64,000 bases of DNA from Reticulitermes speratus (Eukaryota > Arthropoda > Insecta > Blattodea > Rhinotermitidae): contig JAJKFL010000013.1 of assembly GCA_021186555.1 (NCBI GenBank), forward strand, positions 16,175,243 through 16,239,242, given 5' to 3'. The translations under genes were made by a program, and so were the position numbers. Positions 1 through 10,190 of this stretch are shown piece after piece; positions within the stretch are counted from its first letter, which is position 1; every line of letters starts with the position of its first letter. Below the pieces are notes generated by a model. The model did not search any database. It was not told the DNA's origin and saw only the letters and a program-made list of their open reading frames with translations.

Positions 1-225
1 ATACAGTTAATCACCCTCTCGCATCACCTAAGGTTCAATTTTACTGATCCTAAATCAGCAGTTTTAGTGTTAAATTCCCTCCAATTAAGGTTTTCTTCTG
101 TTTATTTTGTCACAGTATCGTTCTTTAAAGAAACCTGAAATGAGAGTTAACTCATTTTTTTGTTTTCACATTGTAACACCACTAGTTTCAGTTTCCTTTT
201 AGTAGGACACTAGTTGTCCATCCCA
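1..225. other. Unassigned AT-rich sequence
   Basis: No open frame, repeat family or RNA gene is recognised here. The sequence is AT-rich and CpG-poor, like the rest of the first 15.8 kb, and probably belongs to an intron or untranslated part of a host gene. This is inference from composition only. Confidence 0.5.
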
Positions 226-486
226 TTAATTCATAAAGGTTAAGGTAAAGATAAAGTTGTTCCTGTCCACACCGTGAAGGCATATAGGAGGCGCAGAGGT
301 ATTGCTGTACCAATTCCTAGTGTCAGCGCAAGAAGGAATTGAGCAGTGAACATCATGCCCTGGCTGGTTTACCCCCCGGGAGAAGAACCCCGGAACCCAT
401 CGAATAGGAGGCTGGGTGGGCCCCAGATTGCCCAGCCCATAGCTTAGTCACTATACTGTGCTATCCTGGCTTCTCCTTTAATTCAT
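226..486 (-). mobile_element. tRNA-derived SINE, family A, with target-site duplications
   Basis: Read on the minus strand, a tRNA-like head (GCCAGGATAGCACAGTATAG near 470) is followed by the family body (CCCAGCCTCCTATTCGATGG region near 390-415) and a tail rich in TTTACC near 240. The same body recurs at 16.7, 32.0, 39.9, 48.4, 53.7 and 57.2 kb. A 9-base duplication TTAATTCAT lies at 226-234 and 478-486, so the element proper is about 235-477. Compared with the copy at 53.7 kb it lacks roughly 65 bases next to the head, including the internal B box, so it cannot be an active Pol III template. Confidence 0.85.
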
Positions 487-589
487 GAGTGGTACAGAAT
501 ATGAGGCATGTACAACTGAAACTAGTTTGTGGCAGTGTGGACAGCACAGCTACGTGTTGGACTCGGTAAACACACCAGCAGACATGGCT

Positions 590-1100
590 AAAGTGCAGTG
601 CAGCTTAAAGGTAGTGTACTGGCTGGTGAATTTGTCCAAACAGGACCAGGGGCACATCGAGAGACACCTGCTTCTGGACTTCATATCATGTAACAACACA
701 ATCAGTGCAAACCATTACTATCTGAGTCTTCAACAGCTGCTATCAAGATCAAGAACACACATGAAGATAAACTAACAGATGGCATCATCCCCCTTGCACA
801 GTAGTGCTCACCTCTATTTGGCCTACAGATTTCAGCTCCAGCTGAATGCCATATGATGGGAGGTACTCAGACATCCTGTATACAGCCCAGACTTTTTGCC
901 ATGTGATTTTTCACATCTTTGGGCCATTAAAGACTGCCCTCAAGAGGCTGTACATTCACATTGGTTGATGATGAGCAAGTGGCTATGGTACAGTGGTTTA
1001 GGCAGCAGCCCAAAGAATAGTTCTTTGCAGATGGAATGTGCCAACTTCTGTATCAGTGGGACTGCTGTCTGACTGCCTGTGATGATTTTTCTAACCGTTA
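590..1100 (+). mobile_element. Mariner-type transposase remnant
   Basis: Translating the plus strand in shifting frames gives a run matching the C-terminal half of mariner (Tc1/mariner superfamily) transposases: LLLDF and NTISANHYYLSLQQLLSR (about 660-745), KLTDGI (about 770-790), YSPDF followed by CDF (about 878-910), VDDEQVAMVQWFRQQPKE (about 967-1018) and FFADGMCQLLYQWD (about 1021-1062). The YSPD aspartate corresponds to the last catalytic acid of the DDD triad; the second acid, expected in a HDNARPH-like motif near 800, is destroyed. The N-terminal DNA-binding half and the terminal inverted repeats were not found. Several frame changes show a long-dead copy. The open stretch 485-775 is only partly this gene. 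Confidence 0.75.
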
Positions 1101-1240
1101 CAATATTTTTACCTGTGACCATCGTCCAGCAGGTTTCAGTTGTAAGTGCCTTGTGTTAAGTGTCATATATGTCATTGCAGTTCTTGTGTTTCCTCTCAGT
1201 AATTTAATAATTTTCTCCATTCTTGCATTGTAACTGCAAT

Positions 1241-1822
1241 ATTATCAGTAAAGACCTTTCTTGGTTTTTGCTGTCTTACTTATAATCTGCCAGTCGTATT
1301 TGCGATATTGACACATGCTGTTCCTTTCTATAAGCATTGGTTTCAGTTTCTTCCAAATTCACCCACGATTATCAGTAAAGACCTATCTTGGTTTTTGTTC
1401 TCCTGCTTATAATCTGTCAGTGGTATTTGCGATATTGACACATGCTGTTCCTTTCTATAAGCACAGGTTTATTTTCCCTTCTCCCATAAACAAAATCAGT
1501 TTCTTCCAAATGTACCCATGATTATCAGTAAAGACCTATCTTGGTTTTTGCTCTCCTGCTTATAATCTGTCAGTGGTATCTGCAATATTGACACATGCTG
1601 TTCCTTTCTATAAGCACAGGTTTATTTTTCCTTCTCTCATAAATGAAATCAGTTCTTCCAAATTCACCCAAGATTATCAGTAAAGACCTATCTTGGTTTT
1701 TGCTCTCCTACTTAAATCTGTCAGTGGTATTTGCGATATTGACACATGCTGTTACTTTCTGTAAGCATTGGTTTATTTTCCCCTCTCATAAACCGATCAG
1801 TTTCTTCCAAATTCCCCATATG
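1241..1822. repeat. Four-copy tandem repeat, about 152-base unit
   Basis: Units begin with ATTATCAGTAAAGACC at 1241, 1368, 1521 and 1673 and end about 1822. Units 2-4 are 148-153 bases; unit 1 is 127 bases because it lacks about 26 bases of the T-rich part. They differ by a few substitutions and small indels. No coding function is evident, although short open frames recur in each unit because the repeat is poor in stops in one frame. Confidence 0.92.
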
Positions 1823-3200
1823 TGAGTCTTTTAAAATGAGGTAGTTCATGGTCACTTCATTACTGCCAGTGCTGACCTCTGCAATAGCAATTTATTTCTA
1901 AAATGGGAGTTTATTAGCCTTGCACCTTGTTCCACTCATTTCAAAATTACGGAGTTAACCTGATCTCAGTTTATTCATACCTTTCTGCTATCTCACTTCT
2001 TGCATCAATGCTCCAACAGACCTAATTTTGCTTCTCCCTGAACTTTAAAAACAGTGGCCACTGATAGACTCATTGCAATAGCAGTTCCACTTCAACCATT
2101 ACATTAAGCATCACATACATTAAAAACTGGGGTGCACATATTTTACAAAAATCCAGGAGCCACCTCTAAATTCTAGGCACCAGAAGGGTGACATGAAGCA
2201 ATTCCATAAAGAGCACTGACAAATACAGGTGCTACCATACAAAATTCAGTTGCCATGCCACCTGGGATTTGTGCACGCCTGCAGTACAAGAGTAAACTGT
2301 TAAGTGTGTAACTGAAATTAGATACAGACGCTTCCTGACTTACGCCACCATTGACTTCCAGTCGCTCCTACTTATGACTATGATAACAATTGGTAAGCCT
2401 CGTAAGTGGTCAATTCAGTGCCCATGTGTATGAGTAAATGTGTCTTGAATGAATTCATGAGGCAGTGAAGGGATCAGCATCAAGAATATGAAAGGTCCCT
2501 TCCATGAAATGGAAAAATTATTGGTGTAAGACAGTAAGAGAAATGAAGTGCATGTACTTTACAGTATTGTTTCATTTACATTATTATGTACATACTTTTA
2601 ATGTTTTCATTTGTCAAGTTGAGGTAAAACAATTGATGCCACAAATTATATATTATTGCTATGATAAGTAATGGTAGTGGACAGTGCGTGTGTATTTATA
2701 AGGCATTCCCTACTTAAGACCTGGTTGTCAGAACATAACCCTGTCATAAGTCAGAGAGTGTCTGTACTTGATATAATGTTCCAGGAATGCTAAACTGTTT
2801 CAATGAAATTAGGTGCTCTATAATCACTGTTTCATATCTCATGTAGCATGCTGTACCTTGCTGACTGCATGCTCTTAACAAGTACTGGCAAACCTTTTGC
2901 ATTGGGGTTAAAACTAATGAGCTGGTCTTTTGTAATTAAACAAGAAAAATGCTTTGTGTGTCTGTATATAGCAGAAAATTACATGACCTGCAAAACAGTA
3001 ATGAAAAGGTTAACTCTAGCAAGACCAGGGAGGATGGTGTATATATGTCTTCTCTGGAGGGGTCATGGTGTTACAGCTGTACAGATAACCCATAAGGTTT
3101 GATCTGTTCAGAATGCCAGATGCTCAGTAGCTGATAAGGTGTTACACAGATTTAATGCTTTCACAGTGGTTCAGTGTTAATGTTGACACTGTTCTTGTGT
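1823..3200. other. Unassigned CpG-poor sequence
   Basis: No gene or recognisable repeat. The open stretch at 2848-3102 has no similarity I can identify and no splice-site pattern that persuades me. The composition is like that of the flanking host unit. Confidence 0.5.
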
Positions 3201-3201
3201 G

Positions 3202-3425
3202 TTAGCACCATTTGAAAGGGGGCTGTGCTGACATTTCAGAGGAACATGCTACCTCCATCTTCAGTGAGCAGACCAGACCCTTGCTTCTATCCCCCTCTTT
3301 TGGGTTTGACAAACTCTCCATATAACTCAAACACTTCCTAGTCCTGTTCACTTTAACCCTGAAGATGGAGGCAGCATGTTCCTCTGACACATAGGCAACA
3401 CAGCCCACTTCCACAGTGTCATTGT
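3202..3425. mobile_element. Palindromic Penelope-type terminal-repeat element (P1)
   Basis: Two copies of one segment face each other. GAGGAACATGCTACCTCCAT begins the left arm (3239-3264) and its reverse complement, starting CTGAAGATGGAGGCAGCATG, forms the right arm (3359-3384); 25 of 26 bases agree. Weaker pairing continues outward to about 3202 and 3425. The 94-base spacer is unrelated. Translated, the right arm gives LKMEVACSSE, the signature of a very common insect repeat. The downstream CCGAAAC of the family has decayed to CTGACAC here. The element lies just before a coding exon, presumably in the intron. Confidence 0.75.
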
Positions 3426-3466
3426 GCAAGAACAGGATTGATCTAAATAAGATACATTGTTAGCAG

Positions 3467-3748
3467 CATGACAACCGCGATGATGAATTTATGAGAGGAC
3501 GAGGTCGTGGGATGACGGGTCAGCGAAGCTCAGGGATGCGTGGTCGTGGCAGTATGCGTGGATGGCCTTTCAGAGGTGGTGCACCAGGCCGGATTTTCAT
3601 GGGACGTACTGGTGGTCGACGAGGAGGATACCCACCACGTAAGTCTCCCCATGACCGAAACGTGGACCATGGTCCTCGTGAGCGACAGTACCATGAGCAC
3701 AATGACTTCAAACTTCTGGATGAACGTCACCATTTACACCGCCAGTGA
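3467..3748 (+). CDS. Terminal coding exon of an Arg/Gly-rich host protein
   Basis: The frame runs from a candidate splice acceptor to a TGA at 3746-3748. It starts HDNRDDEFMRGRGRG, continues through RG, RGG and GRR repeats (GMRGRGSMRGWPFRGG, GRTGGRRGGYPPR) and ends in a charged tail, NDFKLLDERHHLHRQ. Such RGG-box regions bind RNA and are targets of arginine methylation in many nuclear RNA-binding proteins (family knowledge). The acceptor is a tandem TAGCAG (3461-3466) behind a weak pyrimidine tract; an in-frame TAG at 3461-3463 means the frame cannot extend further upstream, so the exon starts at 3464 or 3467. The CpG content, high for this region, fits constrained Arg codons. I cannot name the gene. 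A fragment of a processed copy is an alternative, but no poly(A) or duplication was seen. Confidence 0.6.
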   Translation, partial: HDNRDDEFMRGRGRGMTGQRSSGMRGRGSMRGWPFRGGAPGRIFMGRTGGRRGGYPPRKSPHDRNVDHGPRERQYHEHNDFKLLDERHHLHRQ

Positions 3749-4035
3749 TTTGTGAGAAAAGCAGGGAGGGAGTGCTTAAGAAAGGGTGGGAATGACTGCA
3801 GTGTCAAACACTGAGTGGAGCATGACATAACCTAAATAGTTACTAGTATCTCTCCAGAGAGCTACATCTGTTTGTCAGATTTGATAGTTATGAGTAAATT
3901 CAGCTGAAACTGCAATTCATTACATCTATTGATTTACAGTTACATTACTTTGTAGCATTGTTACAGTGAATATTATAGCATTGGAGTATGGCTAATTGGT
4001 ACTGCAGATACCAAACATTCTGGTAAATCTGAATA
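3749..4035 (+). other. Probable start of 3' untranslated region
   Basis: Directly downstream of the stop codon of the Arg/Gly-rich exon. AT-rich, CpG-poor, no open frames of note. Assigned as 3' UTR only by position. Confidence 0.35.
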
Positions 4036-4255
4036 GGTGTTATTTCTTATATTGTGTTCTGGGTTATAACACCATTGTGTATGATATGTGGTTACCATTC
4101 TTTGAAGTAACATACTTCCCCATCTTCTATCTTGAAGGTGGAAGCAGTATGTTCCACCAAAATGCCAGTAACCATCTACTAGACTGCATGTTGTAACCAA
4201 GAGACCACAATATCAACCTTCACTACCTTGAAAACCTTAAATTTCATATAAGTAT
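4036..4255. mobile_element. Palindromic Penelope-type element (P2), arms almost abutting
   Basis: The left arm (about 4036-4128) is the inverted counterpart of the right arm (about 4130-4255). Right-arm landmarks are GGTGGAAGCAGTATGTTCCA, then CATCTACTAGACTGCATG and GACCACAATATCAACCTTCA. The left arm carries GGTTACCATTCTTTGAAGTA and GAAGTAACATACTTCCCCAT in reverse. The arms meet with only a few bases between them, so the spacer seen in P1 is missing. The right arm translates to LEGGSSMFHQ...DHNINLHYLENL, a decayed version of the family signature. Confidence 0.7.
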
Positions 4256-5187
4256 TACCTTTATTTGAGAATTTAGTTTTGTAGAAAGTAAAAGATTTTG
4301 TATTGAAGCTACAGTGTAACCATGATGCAAGAAGAAGTATGGCCTATAATTAAGGGGAACTTCAGTATGGTAAGCAGAATCATCAACACTATCAAGTTCC
4401 TAACATTACATATATGAAAGAACCTTGCATAGAATGACAGCTTGTTCCATAAATTTTTGTGCCAACTTACATTGTGCTTTTGTTTCTGAAACTGTTATAA
4501 CCAACAGTTCATAATGGTACTTCACCCACCCTCTGTGCCCCTCCCTCGTCTGGGAGATGTAAGTCTGCATTGCAGAGTATCTGACTGTGAATAGCTTATC
4601 CCCTCCAAAGTTTTTGGCAGTGGCAAATGTGCATTATGTGACATGCTGTCAGAACCCGTTCATTCCATTATCTTACAAGTATATCACTATCTGTCATGTT
4701 GCTTGGCTAGTGAATGGTAATTGGACATGTTTCTGTGATTGTGTTCCATGCTGAGTATGTTAAAAAAATGTTCAGCCTGAACACATCACTAAGTTGACTG
4801 GGTTTGGATTGTGTATGAAACTTCAAGTAGTAAATGTGAGAAGCCAGTGTTTGTCAAACAGTTGACTGGTGTCTTTACCTTGTTCGTACTTTTGGGGGGG
4901 AAATTGAATAAAATAAAACAAAATAAAATAAGATATGAACACAGTGAAGTGCAGAAAATTAAGGTTTGGAATTTGCATTATTTGAGTGATTTTATTGGCT
5001 TACTAATTGATGGACTAATGATCAAGCCAAAAGCGAATCACTTTGCAGCATGTTTCAAGCATGAGAACTTTTGGTATTCTGAGGGGAGCTTTTACCCTTT
5101 GAAAGAAAGAAAATGCATTAGTATGCACAAAGTGTCTGGCAAATAAGCTGCATTTATAACCAGCCAGTTACATCATGCATGTATATA
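4256..5187. other. Unassigned, possible 3' UTR
   Basis: AT-rich and CpG-poor. The 111-residue open stretch at 4811-5146 shows no domain, low-complexity KIKQNKI text and no splice context that I trust; I do not call it a gene. AATAAA-like signals occur near 4906. Confidence 0.4.
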
Positions 5188-5189
5188 TA

Positions 5190-6627
5190 CAGTAAAACCT
5201 CGATGCATCGTTTTTCAGGGGGATGGAAAACAAAAACGATACATACAGGAAAACAGTAGTACCAGGAAACCATTAAAAATTATAGATAAGAACATTTTAA
5301 TGATTATTATTACTTCTTGCTGAAAAAATCTTTGATTGACATTTGTTTTGTGCAAACTTTACGCCTCAATTCAAAGTACGATTTTTCAAGGCCTAGAAAA
5401 CTTTCACGATCACTGTCACTCGTGCTGTGCGCATAAAAGAAAGATTTTACTTTCGTCAGCTCTTCATGCGTCTCGGCAAAGTTCGGCACAACTTTGGGTT
5501 CGCCATCTTCTTTTTCTCCTCCTCCTCCACACTCCCAGAAGCCATGAGGCTCTCACACAGCTCCTGCACTGTTTCTACACCACTGGTTGCCACATGACTG
5601 TCCACAGAGGCTTAGTCCTCGAATATATCTTTGTTCATGCCACTGAACTTTTCCCAGTCTTGGCGGAAATCGTCGTCATCGTTGGTCAATACGACGTCAC
5701 TATCGCCTGAAGATTGTCCCTGCACGTAACCAGTTTTCCGAAAACAATTTACGATTGTCTGCTGGATTACTTGGTGCAAGGCTGCCACAGTGTAGAGCAA
5801 AGCATCCAACAAATTTATCTTCTTTTTCGTATCTTTGCCTGCATCCATTAAGCAAACAGCTGTTTGCACAAGGCGTTTTCTGTAAAGCTGCTTATAACAC
5901 TTTATTACCCCTAAATCAAGGGGCTGGAGCACACTTGTACAATTTGCCGGGTACCATATGACTTTTACATTTCTTAGAAACAATGTATACTTTGGATGTG
6001 TGGCGCAATTGTCCACAAAGAGGAGAATGTTCCTGTTTTGCGCACCCATACTTGCGTCTAATGAATGCAGAAATGAAGAAAAAAATGTCTGTGTTCATCC
6101 ACGCTTTATTGTTTGCGTTGTATTTGGAGGGTAATTTTTTTATATTCTTGAAACATCGCGGTTTCAGAGATTTTCCAATAACAATCGGCGCTTGTTTGTC
6201 ACTTCCATCACTGTTAACACAAAGTAAAACAGTAACTTTTCCCCGAGTCTTTCGAAGATCTTGTATAAGAATATACATGCATCTCAATCTCGCGGAAAAC
6301 CAAAATGATAGAAATGAAGGCAATTTTCTCATTCTGGTATTTGGTTCAACATGCAGCAGGCAATCCAGGCGGCACTAAGACAGCAATACATGCAAACACA
6401 GCACACTAAATCATCGTTTCAGATTTTAAAAAAACTATCCATGTGGAAAAATGTTGCGTCAGGACCGTGGTTTTTCAATGATCAATGCAATAAAACGACA
6501 GTTCGAGGACCGATGGAGGCGGGAAAAAATAGTGTTATTTATACGGGGCTAGTTCCGGGACCAAATAAGGCAGACATTTTATGCGGGAAAACGAAGGTAA
6601 CGGGAACGATGCAGCGAGGTTCCACTG
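5190..6627 (-). mobile_element. Tigger/pogo DNA transposon, internally deleted
   Basis: Both ends are present: CAGTAAAACCTCGATGCATC at 5190 and, reverse-complemented from 6627, CAGTGGAACCTCGCTGCATC. These are about 23-base inverted repeats flanked by TA (5188-5189 and 6628-6629), the usual Tc1/mariner-pogo target. The element is 1438 bases; autonomous Tigger elements are usually 2-2.7 kb. The minus strand encodes the back half of the transposase. CpG is plentiful inside and scarce outside, suggesting insertion well after the surrounding DNA lost its CpGs. Confidence 0.93.
5612..6260 (-). pseudogene. Tigger/pogo transposase, C-terminal DDE part
   Basis: Minus-strand translation starts in GKVTVLLCVNSDGSDKQAPI, then VIGKSLKPRCFKNIKKLP, NKAWMNTDIF, and after one frame change near 6045, NRNILLFVDNCATHP, VIWYPANCTSVLQPLDLGVI and KCYKQLYRKRL. 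This is the DDE_1 fold of pogo/Tigger transposases, which cut and paste DNA in the nucleus. VDNC and LQPLD carry the second and third catalytic aspartates. The first one (normally in a DETG motif just before the GKVTVLL strand) and the whole CENP-B-like DNA-binding domain are missing, removed by the internal deletion. The tail is acidic (SGDSDVVLTNDDDDF) and runs to a stop at 5612. The copy cannot make active transposase but its ends could be mobilised in trans. Confidence 0.9.
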
Positions 6628-6642
6628 TATATATATGTGTTG

Positions 6643-6664
6643 TGGTGTGTGTGTGTGTGTGTGT
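6643..6664. repeat. (GT)n microsatellite
   Basis: About ten GT units just outside the right end of the Tigger element. Confidence 0.95.
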
Positions 6665-7300
6665 ATAAAAGAGTTCATTCAACTTTTAATTTCTTCATGT
6701 GTTGCCTTATCTGTCAAGGAAGTTTAATGCAAGCCACACATTTCTAGTAACACATGTATGCATGTGCAACAGAATGTGGGTGGTACTTCATGTCATGCAG
6801 CAAGTAATGAGTGGAACTTTGAAAAGCAGCTTGCAAAATACAGTTCATAATAAGCGATAAATTTTAGAGTACAGGAGGTTATGTAAGTATGAAAAAATTG
6901 TAGTTCAGATAATGCCACATTATTTTTAAACCCAATACCATATTGTAGTAAATGTAATTGGAAGTTGGGAAATGGGCTTGAACATTTTTATGTGAAACAT
7001 TTTCTGATGTTATGAGTGCCATTAAAACTAGTATTTTTTACTTCTTTTATACATCTCTTTGGGAGTTCATGTAAATTATAGTGACTGCAGATGGCCAACT
7101 AATGTGGACTGTTTGAATCTTGGATGAAAACTGTTAAAATTATTCATAAAGCAGTATTTTGCTCTGTTAATTTCCATCTGCACATCAGGCAGAGATGTTC
7201 CACTCAGTTGTTTGTAGTTCTTTTACTTCAGACAGCTGTAACTCTTTCAATAACTGACCTGAACAGCAGTGTACCAAATATAGATGCAGTATATGTTATT
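6665..7300. other. Unassigned CpG-poor sequence
   Basis: AT- and TG-rich; no gene, RNA or repeat recognised. Composition continues that of the flanking host unit. Confidence 0.5.
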
Positions 7301-7631
7301 CCTGTATGTAATACATGGACACGTGGTGGCGCAGTTTGTTGAGGCACTGCGCTACAAGCCGGAAGGTCGCGGGTTCGATTCCCGATGATCTCACTGGAAT
7401 TTTTCATTGACATAATACTTTTGGCTGCACTATGGCCCTGGGGTCGACTCAGCCTCTAAATGAAATGAGTACCAGGAATATTTCCTGGGGGGTGAAGGCG
7501 ACCGGTGTGTAGTGCTGACAATCTTGCCACCTTCATGTGCCGATTGTCCAGAAATCTGGGAGCCTCAACCTCCTGGAACCCTAAGGGCCTGTCCAGGCCT
7601 GTAATGGAATTGCTTTACCTGTATGTAGTAC
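7301..7631 (+). mobile_element. tRNA-derived SINE, family C, full length with TSD
   Basis: A tRNA-like head carries an A-box-like GTGGCGCAGTTTGTTGAGGC (7325-7344) and a B-box GGGTTCGATTCCC (7370-7382). The body contains GGCTGCACTATGGCCCTGGG near 7423 and ends TGGAATTGCTTTA at 7617. It is bracketed by CCTGTATGTAATAC (7301-7314) and CCTGTATGTAGTAC (7618-7631), a 14-base duplication with one mismatch. A second, head-less copy lies at 50.4 kb. No obvious poly(A) tail. Confidence 0.9.
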
Positions 7632-7892
7632 TTAAGCCTGTTTTAGTTTCAGTAAGGGGATTTGAAGGGGCTTGCAATTTCTGAAATCTTGCAGATGTGT
7701 CTTATGTATTCATTTCACTTTTTCTGTCTGAATTTGGGATCACATGCTGTTCTTTCAGTTTTCAGTGAAGTACGGTTGTCAGTTTCTTTGTATGTAATTG
7801 GTTTTTTCCTTTCGGGTCTGTGTGGTTAGGAAAGACAGTCAGCACGTAGTTCCTAAAATACAGGTAGGAGATATAATTTTGCGAGATTACAG

Positions 7893-10190
7893 GTTCTCAC
7901 AGCAGTGTTGATGAAGGTTAAAGTCTTTTGGGATGTTACACCATGTCACCTGGTAAATAGTTACTGTGATTTAGGGTGGTGTAGTAGCCTCCCCCCCCCC
8001 CAAATCTTCAGGGTCGGTCAGTCTGAGAAGATTAGCTGCACCAGATAGTACAGATATATTATACAGGTAAGGATGGTGGGATTGCAAGCCCATGGGAGTG
8101 GTAGTGCTAAGTAGTGGGCAGAGCCTAGGTAGAAGTGGCAGGAAGATTAGCAAGACTGACCTGTGCTCCAGTGTGAGGTACAAAGATATGGTGATTGACG
8201 TACGATGTAGGCATGTGCAGATGGGAACTTGAGAGGAGATGGTAAGTTGTAAAGGTGACAGGGGAAGGAACAGTATCCTCAAAGTCTCTGACTGCTCAGG
8301 GTCCTGCAAATCAACATTGACCTCGCTGTCCTCCTAGCTGGGACAGTTTTGCGGTGGTGATGGACACTACCAATTACAATAGGAAGATTGAATCCCTAGT
8401 GAGAAACCAACTTGTAGGAGGTTGAGACTGTTGAATGCAAGACCTCTCTTAAGAACCCCTCACTTGCTGAGGAGGTCTGCCAGCAGTTACTTCTGAAGAG
8501 TTTAAGGTATCCAAAGCTTTACAGACTCCATAAATTTCACAAAGATGGAGGCCCCTGAGGTGTGTCGATCTGCAACATGGGAAGCCCTACCTACCAGCTG
8601 GTCAGATGTTGGTTAATATGCTGAACCCCTTGTGGGGAATGTTACTGAATTCATCCACATGTTGGACTCTGTGGATTTGACCAGAGAATACCATGTTCAT
8701 CTTCAACATATTCTGACTTAACCAGAGTGCCAATTAGGAAGGCCTTTAATCTCCTGGGTGAACACATTAAGGAGAACTCTAACATTGTTCTGCCATGGCC
8801 TGATATTGTCCTACTTAAGCATTGGTTGCCAGTTCTGTGAGTGGACTGATGGTGTAGGAATTATCACCTTCTCTGTTGATCATTAGCTTCTGAGTGGAGG
8901 ATTTCAGGTAGAAGGTACTAGATCATGCAACCCACAAGGCCTGCTGTTGGTTTCATTATGTAGATGACACCATTGTGATCTGTCCCCATGGATCAAAGAG
9001 GCTGGAAGGGTTCTTGGACTATGTGAATAATGTCCACCAGAACTTTATGTTCACCATGGAAATGGAGAGAGATGACCACCTTCCCTTCCTTGACATTCGG
9101 CATTTGTAAGAGAGCCAATGGCTTGCTGGGCCACAAGGTTTACTGAAAACTCACTAACACAGACCTCTGCCTTAACTCCCTTCGGCATGCACACCATCCT
9201 GTCCTTCTTAGTACACAGTGCCTGGGAGCCTTCAAGGATAAGTTGGAGTTCTTCAAGGGCACTGTCAGGGAGAATGCCTACAACTAGAGACAGATTTGTC
9301 ATGCACGTCATCTACCAAAGAGCCTTGGGAGGATCCAGCCTCTGTTCCTGCTCCACCGCACATCTGTGTAACCTTCAAGCACATTAGCAGGATGCTCTAC
9401 AGACACAACATTAAATGTGTTGCTAGGCCACCCAAGATCTCCAGCTTTCTTTGCCCTGAGAAGGACAACCTGGGACTGAAGACTCCAGTTGTCTACTGTA
9501 TACCCTGTGAATGTGGTCAGGTCTGCGTTGGGCAGACGGGCCAGTTTACAGAAACAAGAGAAAAAAAGTACACCAGTGGCACATTTAATGCTGGGATACC
9601 AAAATTCTCTTCACCAAACCCCAGTACTTAGATGATATCATAAGGGAGGCCTTTCAGGTTGAGCTCCATCCCAACAACATGAACAGAGAGGGTAGCCAGC
9701 ACTTGTGCAGGTCATGGAAGTCTCTCATTCATGCCCTGAGAGAGCAGAGGAACCCTCCCCACAGTGGTTGCAAGCAGCTGTTTTCAGGGTCACGAACTGG
9801 AAAATGGCATTTTTAGGACTACACATATCCATGCTCTCTCTCTCTCGTCACCTCTAAAACTTACCACCTCCACTACAAATTCTGTCCCTGACCATACCTG
9901 ACAATTTCCCATCTCTAGATACCCACATCCTCCGTCCATAACTGTGTCTCTATACCTCACACCAGAGCATGGTCTGTGTTGGTTAACCCTCCTGCCATTT
10001 CCACCAGGGCTGTACCCAGTGCATGACCTTATCATTCTCATTGGCTTGGAACCCTAATCATCCGTACTATATAATATATTCATATTCTTGAGGACAAAAT
10101 TTTTTGGACTGCTTGACCCTGAAGGTGGAGGCACTGTGCCTCTTTGGCATGACTATGGGTCCCCCATAGTTGTGCCAGCAGAATGTATGG
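7893..10190 (+). mobile_element. Penelope-like retroelement fossil with inverted terminal hairpins
   Basis: A decayed Penelope-like element on the plus strand. The left end (7893-8016) holds, in reverse orientation, the family terminal repeat: AGTCTTTTGGGATGTTACAC near 7921 and a hairpin whose minus-strand core begins CCCTGAAGATTTGG (about 8015). The body (about 8340-9770) is the reverse-transcriptase and GIY-YIG region. The right end (10113-10190) has the same hairpin forward (CCTGAAGGTGGAGGCACTGT). Penelope-like elements characteristically carry such repeats at their ends, in direct or inverted order (family knowledge). The element is broken at many places and old; an 11-base C run has grown inside the left hairpin. 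Confidence 0.75.
8340..9770 (+). pseudogene. Penelope-type reverse transcriptase with GIY-YIG endonuclease, decayed
   Basis: Segments in order: AVVMDTTNYNRKIESLV (about 8350), LYRLHKFHKDG (about 8520), NMLNPLVGN (about 8620), HYVDDTIVICPHGS (8954-8995, the catalytic YVDD), FTMEMERDDHLPFLDI (about 9049-9096), a C-terminal domain with VYCIPCECGQVCVGQTG (9490-9540), and LREQRNPP at the end. YVDD plus a Cys-rich GIY-YIG-like module is diagnostic of Penelope-like elements, which copy RNA into DNA at a nicked target using this endonuclease. The first tyrosine of the GIY motif is kept as VYCIP; the second reads CVG rather than YIG. The frame is interrupted repeatedly; no function remains. Confidence 0.85.

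Noticed and set aside
4811-5146. 111-residue plus-strand open frame
   Set aside because: No recognisable domain, AT-driven composition (KIKQNKI), and no supporting splice sites or conservation that I can see.
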